Of a stretch of DNA of 64,000 nt, positions 18,026 through 24,676 are shown piece by piece. The translations under genes and the position numbers were made by a program. This stretch comes from UBA5399 sp964464145 (GTDB lineage: Bacteria; Bacillota; Clostridia; Christensenellales; Christensenellaceae), in contig CAYXFB010000003.1 in assembly GCA_964464145.1 (NCBI GenBank), forward strand, positions 1-64,000, in the 5' to 3' direction. Position 1 is the stretch's first letter. Each line of letters starts with the position of its first letter. The notes under the pieces are model-generated. The model was given only the letters and a program-made list of their open reading frames with translations. It was not told the origin of the DNA and ran no database searches.

Positions 18026-18934
18026 TTATTTATCGGACATAAGCAGCGTCATTACTGCTTTTTGCGCATGCAGACGATTTTCGGCCTCGTCAAATATCTC
18101 GGTGGCGTGCGCTTCGAATACGTCGTATGTTATTTCCTCGCCCTTGTGCGCGGGCAGACAGTGCTGCACTATTGCGCCATTGTTGGCCACGGCCATAACA
18201 TCGTCGTTTACCTGTATGTTTGCGAAGGCTTTTTTGCGCGCCTCCACCTGAGCCTCATGACCCATGGAAGCCCACACGTCCGTGATAAGCACATCGGCAT
18301 TCTTTGCGGCCTGCATAACGTCCCCGCCTATCTCAAACTTACCAGTTTTCTTTGCCCAGGCCATTATTTCAGCATCCGGATAGTAGCCTTCGGGTATTGC
18401 GCAGGATACGCTCATTCCCACCTTTAGGCAGCCCACTATGAGCGAATTTGCCATGTTGTTACCGTCGCCTATATAGGCCATCTTGAGGCCCTCGAAATCC
18501 TTTTTGTATTCACGTATGGTTTGCAGATCGGCCAGCACCTGGCAGGGGTGCGCGTAATCGGTCAGTCCGTTTATTACAGGTATGCCGCTGTATTTCGCGA
18601 GGTCTTCAACCTCCTGCTGCGCGAAGGTGCGTATCATTATGCCGTCAAGGTAGCGCGCCAGCACGCGCGCTGTGTCTTCAATCGGCTCGCCGCGGCCTAT
18701 TTGCAGATCGGCGGAGGATAAAAACATAGGATATCCGCCCAGCTGATACATTCCCACCTCAAAGGAAACGCGCGTACGCGTGGAGGATTTTTGGAAAATC
18801 ATGCCCAGCGTTTTATCTTTTAGCGGCTTAAACTCTATGCCCTTCTTGTTCTTGGCTTTGATCTCGTCCGCCAGATCCAGTATGCCTATTATCTCGTCCT
18901 TCGAAAGATCGCCCAGCTTCAATAAACTTTTCAT
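18026..18934 (-). CDS. argF: Ornithine carbamoyltransferase
   Basis: A 302-residue enzyme that makes citrulline from ornithine and carbamoyl phosphate in arginine synthesis (cytoplasmic). Seen in sequence: the carbamoyl-phosphate motif SSTRTRVSFE, the HPCQ motif (YAHPCQVLADL), and the late HCLPAH motif with the catalytic Cys of the OTC family. Start chosen at ATG 18934 (MKSLLKLGDLSKDE) with AGAGAGG about 10 nt upstream. A longer frame to 19018 begins inside a repeat element and is not protein-like. It lies downstream of pyrB-pyrI in the same direction with no U-tract terminator between, so the two carbamoyl-phosphate users may be co-transcribed. Length and motifs are normal. Confidence 0.95.
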   Translation of the reverse strand: MKSLLKLGDLSKDEIIGILDLADEIKAKNKKGIEFKPLKDKTLGMIFQKSSTRTRVSFEVGMYQLGGYPMFLSSADLQIGRGEPIEDTARVLARYLDGIMIRTFAQQEVEDLAKYSGIPVINGLTDYAHPCQVLADLQTIREYKKDFEGLKMAYIGDGNNMANSLIVGCLKVGMSVSCAIPEGYYPDAEIMAWAKKTGKFEIGGDVMQAAKNADVLITDVWASMGHEAQVEARKKAFANIQVNDDVMAVANNGAIVQHCLPAHKGEEITYDVFEAHATEIFDEAENRLHAQKAVMTLLMSDK

Positions 18935-18962
18935 ATTATATAATCCTCTCTTAATGTAAAAT

Positions 18963-19121
18963 TGCAAAATCGTAGATTTCGGGTCCCCCTTGTAGAGCTC
19001 TTTCGCTTCTCGCTGCATAGCTTCGACTGGCGAAATCGTAGATTTCGAGTCTCAGCTACGGCTTAGTAGCCCTTACGCTGCATAGCTTCGACTTGCGAAA
19101 TCATAGATTTCGAGTCTCACC
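18963..19121. repeat. Three copies of a palindrome-containing ~65-bp repeat between pyrI and argF
   Basis: The core CGAAATCGTAGATTTCG, a hairpin with 7-bp arms, occurs at 19031-19047. Variants are at 18965-18981 and 19096-19112, so spacing is 66 and 65 bp. The two right-hand copies share the longer unit CGCTGCATAGCTTCGACTNG plus the palindrome and GAGTCTCA (19011-19056 and 19076-19121). A further partial GAGTCTC copy follows near 19128. It looks like a REP/MITE-type intergenic element amplified in tandem. It contains no gene and no ends typical of an insertion sequence. Confidence 0.8.
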
Positions 19122-19132
19122 TATTTCGAGTC

Positions 19133-19558
19133 TCAGCCATTTTTCGCTTCCTGCTCGCAGTAGGCGCAACGATATACTCCCCGCTCCTCGTCCGCCAGAT
19201 GGAAGACGTGCGGCAGCTCCTGCTCCACCGATGTTATGCACCTCGGATTTTTACATTTTACTATATTTACCACCCTTTTGGGAAGTGTTATATTCATTTT
19301 CCGTATTATTTCACCGCCGTCAATAATATTCACGGTTATATCCCTGTCTATAAAGCCCAGCATGTCAAGATCGGTGTCTATTTCGTTCTCTATTTTTATT
19401 ATGTCCTTCTTGCCCATGCGGTTGCTTTTGACGTTTTTGATTATGGCCACGGTGCAATCCAGCTTGTCGAGGTTGAGGTACTGGTATATTCCCATGCTCT
19501 TGCCCGCTTTTATGTGGTCTATTACCACGCCTTTATCTATACTATCTATCTTTAACAT
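19133..19558 (-). CDS. pyrI: Aspartate carbamoyltransferase regulatory chain
   Basis: A 141-residue nucleotide-binding regulatory subunit of aspartate carbamoyltransferase. The N-terminal allosteric domain (IDKGVVIDHIKAGKSMGIYQ) is followed by the C-terminal zinc domain with four cysteines in C-N5-C and C-x2-C arrangement (KCKNPRC, YRCAYC). The ATG at 19558 overlaps the pyrB stop in TGATG, with AGGGGTG 8 nt upstream; a GTG one codon earlier is an alternative. The overlap implies coupled translation and a PyrB/PyrI holoenzyme feedback-controlled by nucleotides, as in enterobacteria and several clostridia. Confidence 0.95.
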   Translation of the reverse strand: MLKIDSIDKGVVIDHIKAGKSMGIYQYLNLDKLDCTVAIIKNVKSNRMGKKDIIKIENEIDTDLDMLGFIDRDITVNIIDGGEIIRKMNITLPKRVVNIVKCKNPRCITSVEQELPHVFHLADEERGVYRCAYCEQEAKNG

Positions 19559-20478
19559 CACGCATTCACCCCTAACATTGTCATTATGAGCGCCATCCTG
19601 GCATATTTTCCATAGAGCGCCTGCTTGAAATAGCTTGCGCGCGGGTCATTGTCCACCTCGACCGCTATCTCGTTCACGCGGGGCAGCGGATGCAGCACTA
19701 TCATATCGCTCTTGGCGCGCTCCATCTTGGGCGCGTCCAGTATGTAGCTGTCCCTCAGGCGAACGTAATCCTCCTCGTTGAAGAAGCGCTCGCGCTGTAC
19801 CCTTGTCATGTAGAGTATATCCAGCTCGGAAATTATCTCCTCCAGCCTCTCGTACTGCTCGTAGGTCACCTTCTCGTTTGTCTTGAGTACGTCCTCTTTT
19901 ACGTAACGCGGCACCTTGAGCTCCTTGGGCGATATCAGTATAAAACGAATGTTTTGGTAGCGGGACATGGCGCGTATCAGCGAATGCACCGTCCTGCCGA
20001 ATTTGAGGTCTCCGCACAGGCCTATGGTGAGATTATCCAGCCTGCCCTTGAGCGAGCGTATGGTCAAAAGGTCTGTGAGCGTTTGCGTGGGGTGCTGGTG
20101 TCCGCCGTCGCCCGCGTTTATTATGGGCACGGCCGCGTTCAGCGAGGCCACGAGGGCAGAGCCCTCCTTGGGGTGGCGCATCGCTATTATGTCAGCGTAG
20201 CATTCCACCGTGCGAATGGTGTCCGCCACGCTTTCGCCCTTGGCTGCGGAGCTGTTGTCCGCGCCCGCAAAGCCTATAACGTTGCCGCCCAGCTCCATCA
20301 TTGCCGCCTCAAAGCTCAGTCTTGTGCGGGTGGAAGGTTCAAAAAAAAGTGTAGCAAGCTTTTTTTTGCTGCACACTTCCGAATACTTTAGCGGGTCTTC
20401 AATTATTTTATCAGCCAAATCGAGAATACCGTCTATCTCCTCCACGGAGATGTCCATTGGATCAAGTAAATGTTTCAT
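19558..20478 (-). CDS. pyrB: Aspartate carbamoyltransferase catalytic chain
   Basis: A 306-residue enzyme of the first committed step of pyrimidine synthesis (carbamoyl phosphate + aspartate to carbamoyl aspartate). The expected motifs are visible: FFEPSTRTRLSFE for carbamoyl phosphate, GDGGHQHPTQTLTDL, and HPLPRVNEI near the C-terminus. The second of two adjacent ATGs (20478) is preferred because AAGGGGG is 5 nt upstream of it. A 200-nt leader with a terminator-type hairpin precedes the gene, indicating attenuation control. It overlaps pyrI. Confidence 0.96.
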   Translation of the reverse strand: MKHLLDPMDISVEEIDGILDLADKIIEDPLKYSEVCSKKKLATLFFEPSTRTRLSFEAAMMELGGNVIGFAGADNSSAAKGESVADTIRTVECYADIIAMRHPKEGSALVASLNAAVPIINAGDGGHQHPTQTLTDLLTIRSLKGRLDNLTIGLCGDLKFGRTVHSLIRAMSRYQNIRFILISPKELKVPRYVKEDVLKTNEKVTYEQYERLEEIISELDILYMTRVQRERFFNEEDYVRLRDSYILDAPKMERAKSDMIVLHPLPRVNEIAVEVDNDPRASYFKQALYGKYARMALIMTMLGVNA

Positions 20479-20504
20479 CATTACCCCCTTATATCTGTTT
20501 TAAA

Positions 20505-20587
20505 CAAAAAACCTTTCCCTGCCGAAACATGAAAAGGTATGGTTTTATAGCTTATTTGTGCTTTCGGCGATTCCTGCCCGCCGAAAA
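20505..20587 (-). promoter_or_regulatory. Transcription attenuator in the pyrB leader
   Basis: In mRNA sense, a hairpin TTTCGGCG/CGCCGAAA (genomic 20579-20586 with 20562-20569) is followed by a terminator. That terminator is ACCTTTTC (20531-20538) paired with GAAAGGT (20511-20517), then TTTTTT (20505-20510), ending 27 nt before the pyrB start codon. The 3' arm GCCGAAA of the first hairpin (20562-20568) is exactly complementary to TTTCGGC in the terminator loop (20521-20527). This offers a mutually exclusive pairing, as in attenuators. No PyrR-box-like motif and no convincing leader peptide were found, so the sensed signal is unknown. Confidence 0.65.
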
Positions 20588-20692
20588 CCGCCTGACCCCG
20601 CTAGCTTCCGCCCGCTCTGCCCTGCGCTCTAAAATATCGCCTTATCAGTATCTCGGTACCAATTTAAAGGTCGCTGTTCAATTTTCTGTCTT

Positions 20693-20721
20693 ATTCTACT
20701 ACACAAAGCCTGCCGTGGCAA
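20693..20721 (-). promoter_or_regulatory. Sigma-A promoter of pyrB-pyrI(-argF)
   Basis: TTGCCA (20716-20721), 17 bp, TAGAAT (20693-20698) on the minus strand. Predicted start near 20686 gives a ~200-nt leader holding the attenuator. Confidence 0.75.
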
Positions 20722-20767
20722 TATAAATATTTCATTTTGCGAAAATAAATATTTCGACGCGAATATG

Positions 20768-20795
20768 AAAAAATGCCGCCCTTAGCAAGGCGGCA
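20768..20795 (-). terminator. Intrinsic terminator at the end of the flagellar/chemotaxis supercluster
   Basis: TGCCGCC/GGCGGCA 7-bp stem (20789-20795 with 20774-20780), 8-nt loop, then TTTTTT (20768-20773). It closes transcription from the lytic transglycosylase gene and separates it from the pyr promoter. Confidence 0.9.
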
Positions 20796-20808
20796 CAGTA
20801 TTCATTTC

Positions 20809-21717
20809 CTATCCAACGTAGCCCGCGTATTTTAGCACGCGCTCCGCGTAATCTCTTATAGACTGCGGCACCGTAAGGTATTCCGCGCTTGTGCTGCTGA
20901 TAACGCCTCGGCGTGCTATCTTGCCCGGGCCGGTGTTGTAGGCCGCCAGCGCCAGCCGAACGTCTCCGCCGTACTTGTTTATGAGCTTTGTGACATATTC
21001 CACGCTGCCGAGTATGTTTTGCCGCGGATCGAATTCGTCCGTAACGCCCACCTCTGCCGCCGTCTCTGGCATGAGCTGCATAAGCCCCTTCGCGCCCGCG
21101 TACGAAACGCAGCTATTGTCAAAATCCGACTCCGCCTTCATTATGCCCAGTATCAGGTTCACGGGCATACCGTATCGCTGCGAGGCCTCGTTTACATACT
21201 GCATATAGGGCGCCGCCTTCTCGAGATCGCGTGAGGAAAGGCCGGAGCTCGTCGCAGTCATATTCCCGTAGGTCACGTTTGTGCCGTATGCGCCTGTCGC
21301 GCCGTAACCGCCGGCAGCGGCCTGCGCAGCACATTGCGGGCAATTGGGATCATAGCTGCCGTATGCGCCATACCCGCTCAGACCGGCAGTGCCATAGCCG
21401 CCGTAACCCTGCGAAGCGCTCTGTGTATAGTTAAATGCTTGAACCTCCGTAAGCGGCATCATCTCCTCGCCCACAAGAGTCCCCTCCACAAATATATCGC
21501 CAGATTTTGTGACAAATGAGCTTGCCGTACTCTTCTGCGAACTGAGCGCCGTTCCGGTGAGCGTGCTTGAAACGGACTGCCCCGCCGACGCAGTGGTATC
21601 CATTTTTTCCTGCAAAATGGTATTGAATCCCCGAGAGCCGCCGCTCGCCTGCTGTATGCGCGAGGTCATTTCGTTTCGCAGCTCGTCTATTCTCATTCTC
21701 ACGTCTTGAATACTCAA
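20809..21717 (-). CDS. SLT-type lytic transglycosylase, flagellar cluster
   Basis: A 302-residue protein. The C-terminal ~130 residues form a soluble-lytic-transglycosylase domain with catalytic Glu at about 196 (GIMKAESDFDNS), then YAGAKGLMQLMP and AAYNTGPGKI. Such enzymes cleave peptidoglycan glycan strands. The N-terminal half is an unusual helical start, followed by a Gly/Tyr/Ala-rich stretch (~100-150) containing CPQC. There is no signal peptide and no membrane segment, so export through the flagellar type III apparatus (as for FlgJ) is a reasonable inference for local wall opening during rod assembly. Start is TTG with GGGAGAG 7 nt upstream. It is the last gene of the cluster, 16 nt after cheR. 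Confidence 0.88.
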   Translation of the reverse strand: MSIQDVRMRIDELRNEMTSRIQQASGGSRGFNTILQEKMDTTASAGQSVSSTLTGTALSSQKSTASSFVTKSGDIFVEGTLVGEEMMPLTEVQAFNYTQSASQGYGGYGTAGLSGYGAYGSYDPNCPQCAAQAAAGGYGATGAYGTNVTYGNMTATSSGLSSRDLEKAAPYMQYVNEASQRYGMPVNLILGIMKAESDFDNSCVSYAGAKGLMQLMPETAAEVGVTDEFDPRQNILGSVEYVTKLINKYGGDVRLALAAYNTGPGKIARRGVISSTSAEYLTVPQSIRDYAERVLKYAGYVG

Positions 21718-21733
21718 AGCAAAACTCTCCCGC

Positions 21734-22546
21734 TCACAAAGGCCTTCTGTATATGGACGGCTTCACGTATTGCAGCTTCGTATCGCTGTTTATAAGGCTT
21801 TCCGACATGCCTATAAAAAGGTATCCGCCCGGCAATAGATTATCGTAGTATTTGTTGGCCAGTCTGGTACGCGTCTCCGAATCAAAATATATCATAACGT
21901 TCCTGCAAAATATAAGATGAAATTTGCGCTTGAAGCCAAAGGACTGATCCATAAGGTTTATCTTACGGAATATTACCTCGTTTTTGATCTTTGTGGCCAC
22001 CTGGTAGTTCCCGTCCTTGAGATCCACAAAATACTTCTTGCGCCACGCGTCCGACAGCTTTGCCATCCTGTCCTCGCCGTATATTCCCGTTTTGGCAGCG
22101 TTTAGCACGCGCTCTGAAATATCCGAAGCCAGCACACGCGTATCATACTTACCGCTCACATCTTTAAAATAATCGTCCAGCGTCATAGCTATGCTGTACG
22201 GCTCCTCGCCGGAGGAACAGCCCGCGCTCCATATGCAGATATTTCTATCGTGCGCCTTGGGCACTATATCCGGCAATATGGTGTTCCGTAAAAAGTCAAA
22301 ATGCTGCTCTTCGCGCATGAAATATGTAAAGTTGGTGGTGAGCTTGGAAACCAGCAGCGAAACATCTCCGCCCGTCTTGTCACTAACAAGCTCATCTATA
22401 AATTCACTAAAAGTGTTGAAGCCCTTCTGCTTCAACACTCCCTGTAATCTGCCTTCAATAAGCGTCCGCTTTTGCGCGAGATTTATGCCAAAATTGTTGT
22501 ACATGAAATCCCGCAGCCTAATAAACTCATTATCTGTCAGCTGCAT
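21734..22546 (-). CDS. cheR: Chemotaxis protein methyltransferase CheR
   Basis: A 270-residue SAM-dependent methyltransferase that methylates glutamates on chemoreceptors. It has the N-terminal all-helical CheR domain (~1-75) and the SAM-binding motif WSAGCSSGEEPYS (about 108-120). FCRNVMIYF and GGYLFIGMSESL are in the C-terminal part. It overlaps the end of cheW by 10 nt, implying coupled translation. No TPR or pentapeptide-binding extension is present. It acts opposite CheB, encoded at 30.7 kb. Confidence 0.96.
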   Translation of the reverse strand: MQLTDNEFIRLRDFMYNNFGINLAQKRTLIEGRLQGVLKQKGFNTFSEFIDELVSDKTGGDVSLLVSKLTTNFTYFMREEQHFDFLRNTILPDIVPKAHDRNICIWSAGCSSGEEPYSIAMTLDDYFKDVSGKYDTRVLASDISERVLNAAKTGIYGEDRMAKLSDAWRKKYFVDLKDGNYQVATKIKNEVIFRKINLMDQSFGFKRKFHLIFCRNVMIYFDSETRTRLANKYYDNLLPGGYLFIGMSESLINSDTKLQYVKPSIYRRPL

Positions 22547-23034
22547 GAAACACCTGCTTCATCCAAATTGAAAAACTTATCGCAATCAATTATAAGCTGT
22601 ATATCATTTCTCCATTTGGCTATACCTTTAATATAGTAGTCCATATCGCCCGCACTGCTGGTGCTTTCCGGCGGTTTTGCTATAACGTCATCGCTGATGC
22701 GCGCAACTTCCTGTACGGAATCCACGATCACGCCCATGGAAAGATCTCCGCTCTCCAGCACAACGATACAGGTACGCGAATCGTATTCCTTCGTTTCGTA
22801 CCCAAAGCGCATACGCACATCCATAATGGGTATAATGGTACCGCGAAGGTTTATTATGCCCACAATGCATTCGGGTATGCTGGGCACCACCGTTATGGGC
22901 AGCATTTCCACTATCTCCGTAATATATTCTATTTCAATAGCGTAATACTCATCTCTTATGTTGAATATGAGATAACGCTCCTGAAGCGAATTTTCCTCTT
23001 CGTTTTGTATCAATTCCTGCATGTTGTCTGCCAC
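22537..23034 (-). CDS. cheW: Chemotaxis coupling protein CheW
   Basis: A 165-residue adaptor linking chemoreceptors to CheA. The CheW fold spans most of the protein, with YLIFNIRDEYYAIEIEYI, then IVGIINLRGTIIPIMDVR, then SLMGVIVDSVQEV-type motifs, and a short acidic N-terminal extension. Start chosen at GTG 23034, which has GGAGG about 9 nt upstream; a TTG two codons earlier is too close to that site. Only one CheW gene is in the window and no CheV was seen. Confidence 0.93.
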   Translation of the reverse strand: MADNMQELIQNEEENSLQERYLIFNIRDEYYAIEIEYITEIVEMLPITVVPSIPECIVGIINLRGTIIPIMDVRMRFGYETKEYDSRTCIVVLESGDLSMGVIVDSVQEVARISDDVIAKPPESTSSAGDMDYYIKGIAKWRNDIQLIIDCDKFFNLDEAGVSCS

Positions 23035-23052
23035 GCCCAAGCCCCTCCGTGT

Positions 23053-23505
23053 TTAAAAATACATGTCCACCAGCAAACCCCTAATGTCGTCTATATCGTT
23101 CAGAAGATTGAGGTTTTCCTTTTCGTCCTCCAGCACCTTTTTGGTCATTTCGTCAAGCTTTGTATTTATATTTTTTATAACGACAAAGATTTTGCTTCTG
23201 CCGTTAAAACCCATCTTGCCCTCTTTTTCAAAAGCAAAACCGTTGCTTACCGTTTCGTTCAGCAGCTTGGTTATCATTTCTCTGTATTTCTGCATTTCCG
23301 CCATATCTGCTTTTTTGCCAAGCCTTACGCCCTGTTCTTCAATGTCGCGTATCAGCTCTTCCACATGGCTCATATATGCAGTTTTTGTTTCATTCGTCAA
23401 CTGGCGCTTAAACACCAGCTCCGTATTCCGCATACCATCGGCTTCACTCACCTCTGTTTTGGCTATGTGCTCCATGGCGGCGGAATTTATATTACCTATT
23501 TTCAT
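23053..23505 (-). CDS. YaaR family protein (DUF327)
   Basis: A 150-residue, mostly helical protein. The pattern YMSHVEELIRDIEEQGVRLGKK, then LLNETVSNGFAFEKEGKMG, then KIFVVIKNINTKLDEMTKKVL and a C-terminal IRGLLVDMYF matches the YaaR family. Its biochemical role is unknown. Family members recur in Firmicutes near motility or cell-envelope genes. It lies between a chaperone-like gene and cheW, all in one direction with short gaps. Confidence 0.75.
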   Translation of the reverse strand: MKIGNINSAAMEHIAKTEVSEADGMRNTELVFKRQLTNETKTAYMSHVEELIRDIEEQGVRLGKKADMAEMQKYREMITKLLNETVSNGFAFEKEGKMGFNGRSKIFVVIKNINTKLDEMTKKVLEDEKENLNLLNDIDDIRGLLVDMYF

Positions 23506-23541
23506 ATAAAAAACACTTCTCTGACTTCAATTCTAGCCTTA

Positions 23542-23967
23542 TTACTGGTTTTTGTCAATATTTATACTACCTTCCTCACCCATTTTGCTTGCATATGCGT
23601 CAATAACCTTTATAGCGTCCTTTGTGGATTTCACCTTATCCATATAACCGGACATAAGCGATTCTATTTTTTCAGAATTGCCGTCCTCCAGACTTTTTAT
23701 CTCTTTTAATATATTTAACCAAAGCCAGGCATGTTTTTCATATTCCGCATCAAATTTCTCATCCTTGCCTTCGGGAGCTTCCAGCAGTTTATTTACATCG
23801 GTCAACTCCTTAATAATAGCGTCGCGCTCAAACACATTTTTCTGTATGCCGGCTACTCTCTCGGCATCGTTTTCCATGCCCAGGCACTCGCTTATAGCAG
23901 TAGTGGCGTCTAAAAATTTTTGCAGCAGAGAAGATTTTCTGCCTATCAGTTCAATTTTATTTTCCAA
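23542..23967 (-). CDS. Small helical protein, possible flagellar export chaperone (FlgN/FliT-like)
   Basis: A 141-residue protein, acidic and helical throughout, without cysteines or membrane segments. Its size, composition and place just after fliD-fliS recall FlgN/FliT-type chaperones that escort late export substrates, but no sequence signature proves this. Start is TTG (MENKIELIGRK) with GAGAGG 7 nt upstream. It is preceded by a hairpin-rich 210-bp interval. Confidence 0.55.
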   Translation of the reverse strand: MENKIELIGRKSSLLQKFLDATTAISECLGMENDAERVAGIQKNVFERDAIIKELTDVNKLLEAPEGKDEKFDAEYEKHAWLWLNILKEIKSLEDGNSEKIESLMSGYMDKVKSTKDAIKVIDAYASKMGEEGSINIDKNQ

Positions 23968-24004
23968 TTATCTGCCTCTCGTTTTTTTTATTACACATCA
24001 GGGT

Positions 24005-24127
24005 AATACCCCGCCCTTCAGGGCGTATTGACCTATAAATTTTTCCTTTTGTATCCAACATACCCCGTTGCTTGCGGCGGGGTTGTTGATTGCTAGGCCG
24101 CCGTTCTGCGTATAGAGCGGCGGCCTA
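24005..24127. repeat. Three palindromes between fliS and the next gene; possible remnant of an IS200/IS605-type element
   Basis: Palindromes are at 24005-24029 (AATAC.CCGCCC/GGGCGTATT), 24062-24083 (ACCCCGTTGC/GCGGCGGGGT with G-U pairs) and 24094-24127 (TAGGCCGCCG/CGGCGGCCTA, perfect 10 bp). The first two closely resemble the subterminal hairpins (CCCCGCCCTTCAGGGCG, ACCCCG.TTGCTTGC.GCGGGGT) seen at ends of IS200/IS605 elements, but there is no transposase between them. The third follows fliS by about 54 nt and may slow transcription, but has no U-tract on the minus strand. Confidence 0.4.
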
Positions 24128-24181
24128 AGATATATTTTTTATCTTTTATTCTGCTATGAGCAACGCTTTTATGCGCCGACA

Positions 24182-24598
24182 TTAGCCCTGCATCTCGTCT
24201 TCGGCCTCAAACGAACTGCCCATGCTGTTTTTCACGGCGACCCACGACTCCCTCAGCGAGGAAAGCATATCCACCACCGGGTCTATCTTGCCGGCTTCAC
24301 GAGAGAATGTGACCTCCACAAGCTCGCTGATCATAAACTGATATAGATCCAGCAGATCTTTAGACATATCCACGCTCATATTGAGGCTTCTTATGAGCTC
24401 CAATATTATCTCTTCCGCCTTTTCCAGTGAAACAAGGAAATTCCTCGCAGATTCGGGCTGCTCATCTTCCAAATGTATCTTAGCCAGCTTTAGCTGCTTT
24501 ATTGCCCCATCGTATAGCATTATAACCAAATCTATGGGGCTGGCCGTAGTTACGTAATCCTGTTTGTATCTGTTTTGTAAATTTGCTGTTGCGTACAT
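24182..24598 (-). CDS. fliS: Flagellar secretion chaperone FliS
   Basis: A 138-residue chaperone that binds flagellin in the cytoplasm and delivers it for export. The family opening YATANLQNRYKQDYVTTASP, then LVIMLYDGAIKQL, and the segment around LIRSLNMSVDMSKDLLDLYQ with a trailing acidic tail are typical. GGGAGGG lies 6 nt before the ATG. It directly follows fliD (79 nt), the usual fliD-fliS pairing. The flagellin gene itself is not in the window. Confidence 0.95.
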   Translation of the reverse strand: MYATANLQNRYKQDYVTTASPIDLVIMLYDGAIKQLKLAKIHLEDEQPESARNFLVSLEKAEEIILELIRSLNMSVDMSKDLLDLYQFMISELVEVTFSREAGKIDPVVDMLSSLRESWVAVKNSMGSSFEAEDEMQG

Positions 24599-24676
24599 TG
24601 TATACCCTCCCTGGATATATTAATAGTACCGGCCGCGTATTTCGTTTATATCGTTTTGCCGCTGCCGGAGGTTTTC

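Noticed and set aside
18935..19018. N-terminal extension of ArgF to 19018
   Set aside because: The added residues are encoded by the palindromic repeat element, and a normal OTC start with a ribosome binding site exists at 18934.
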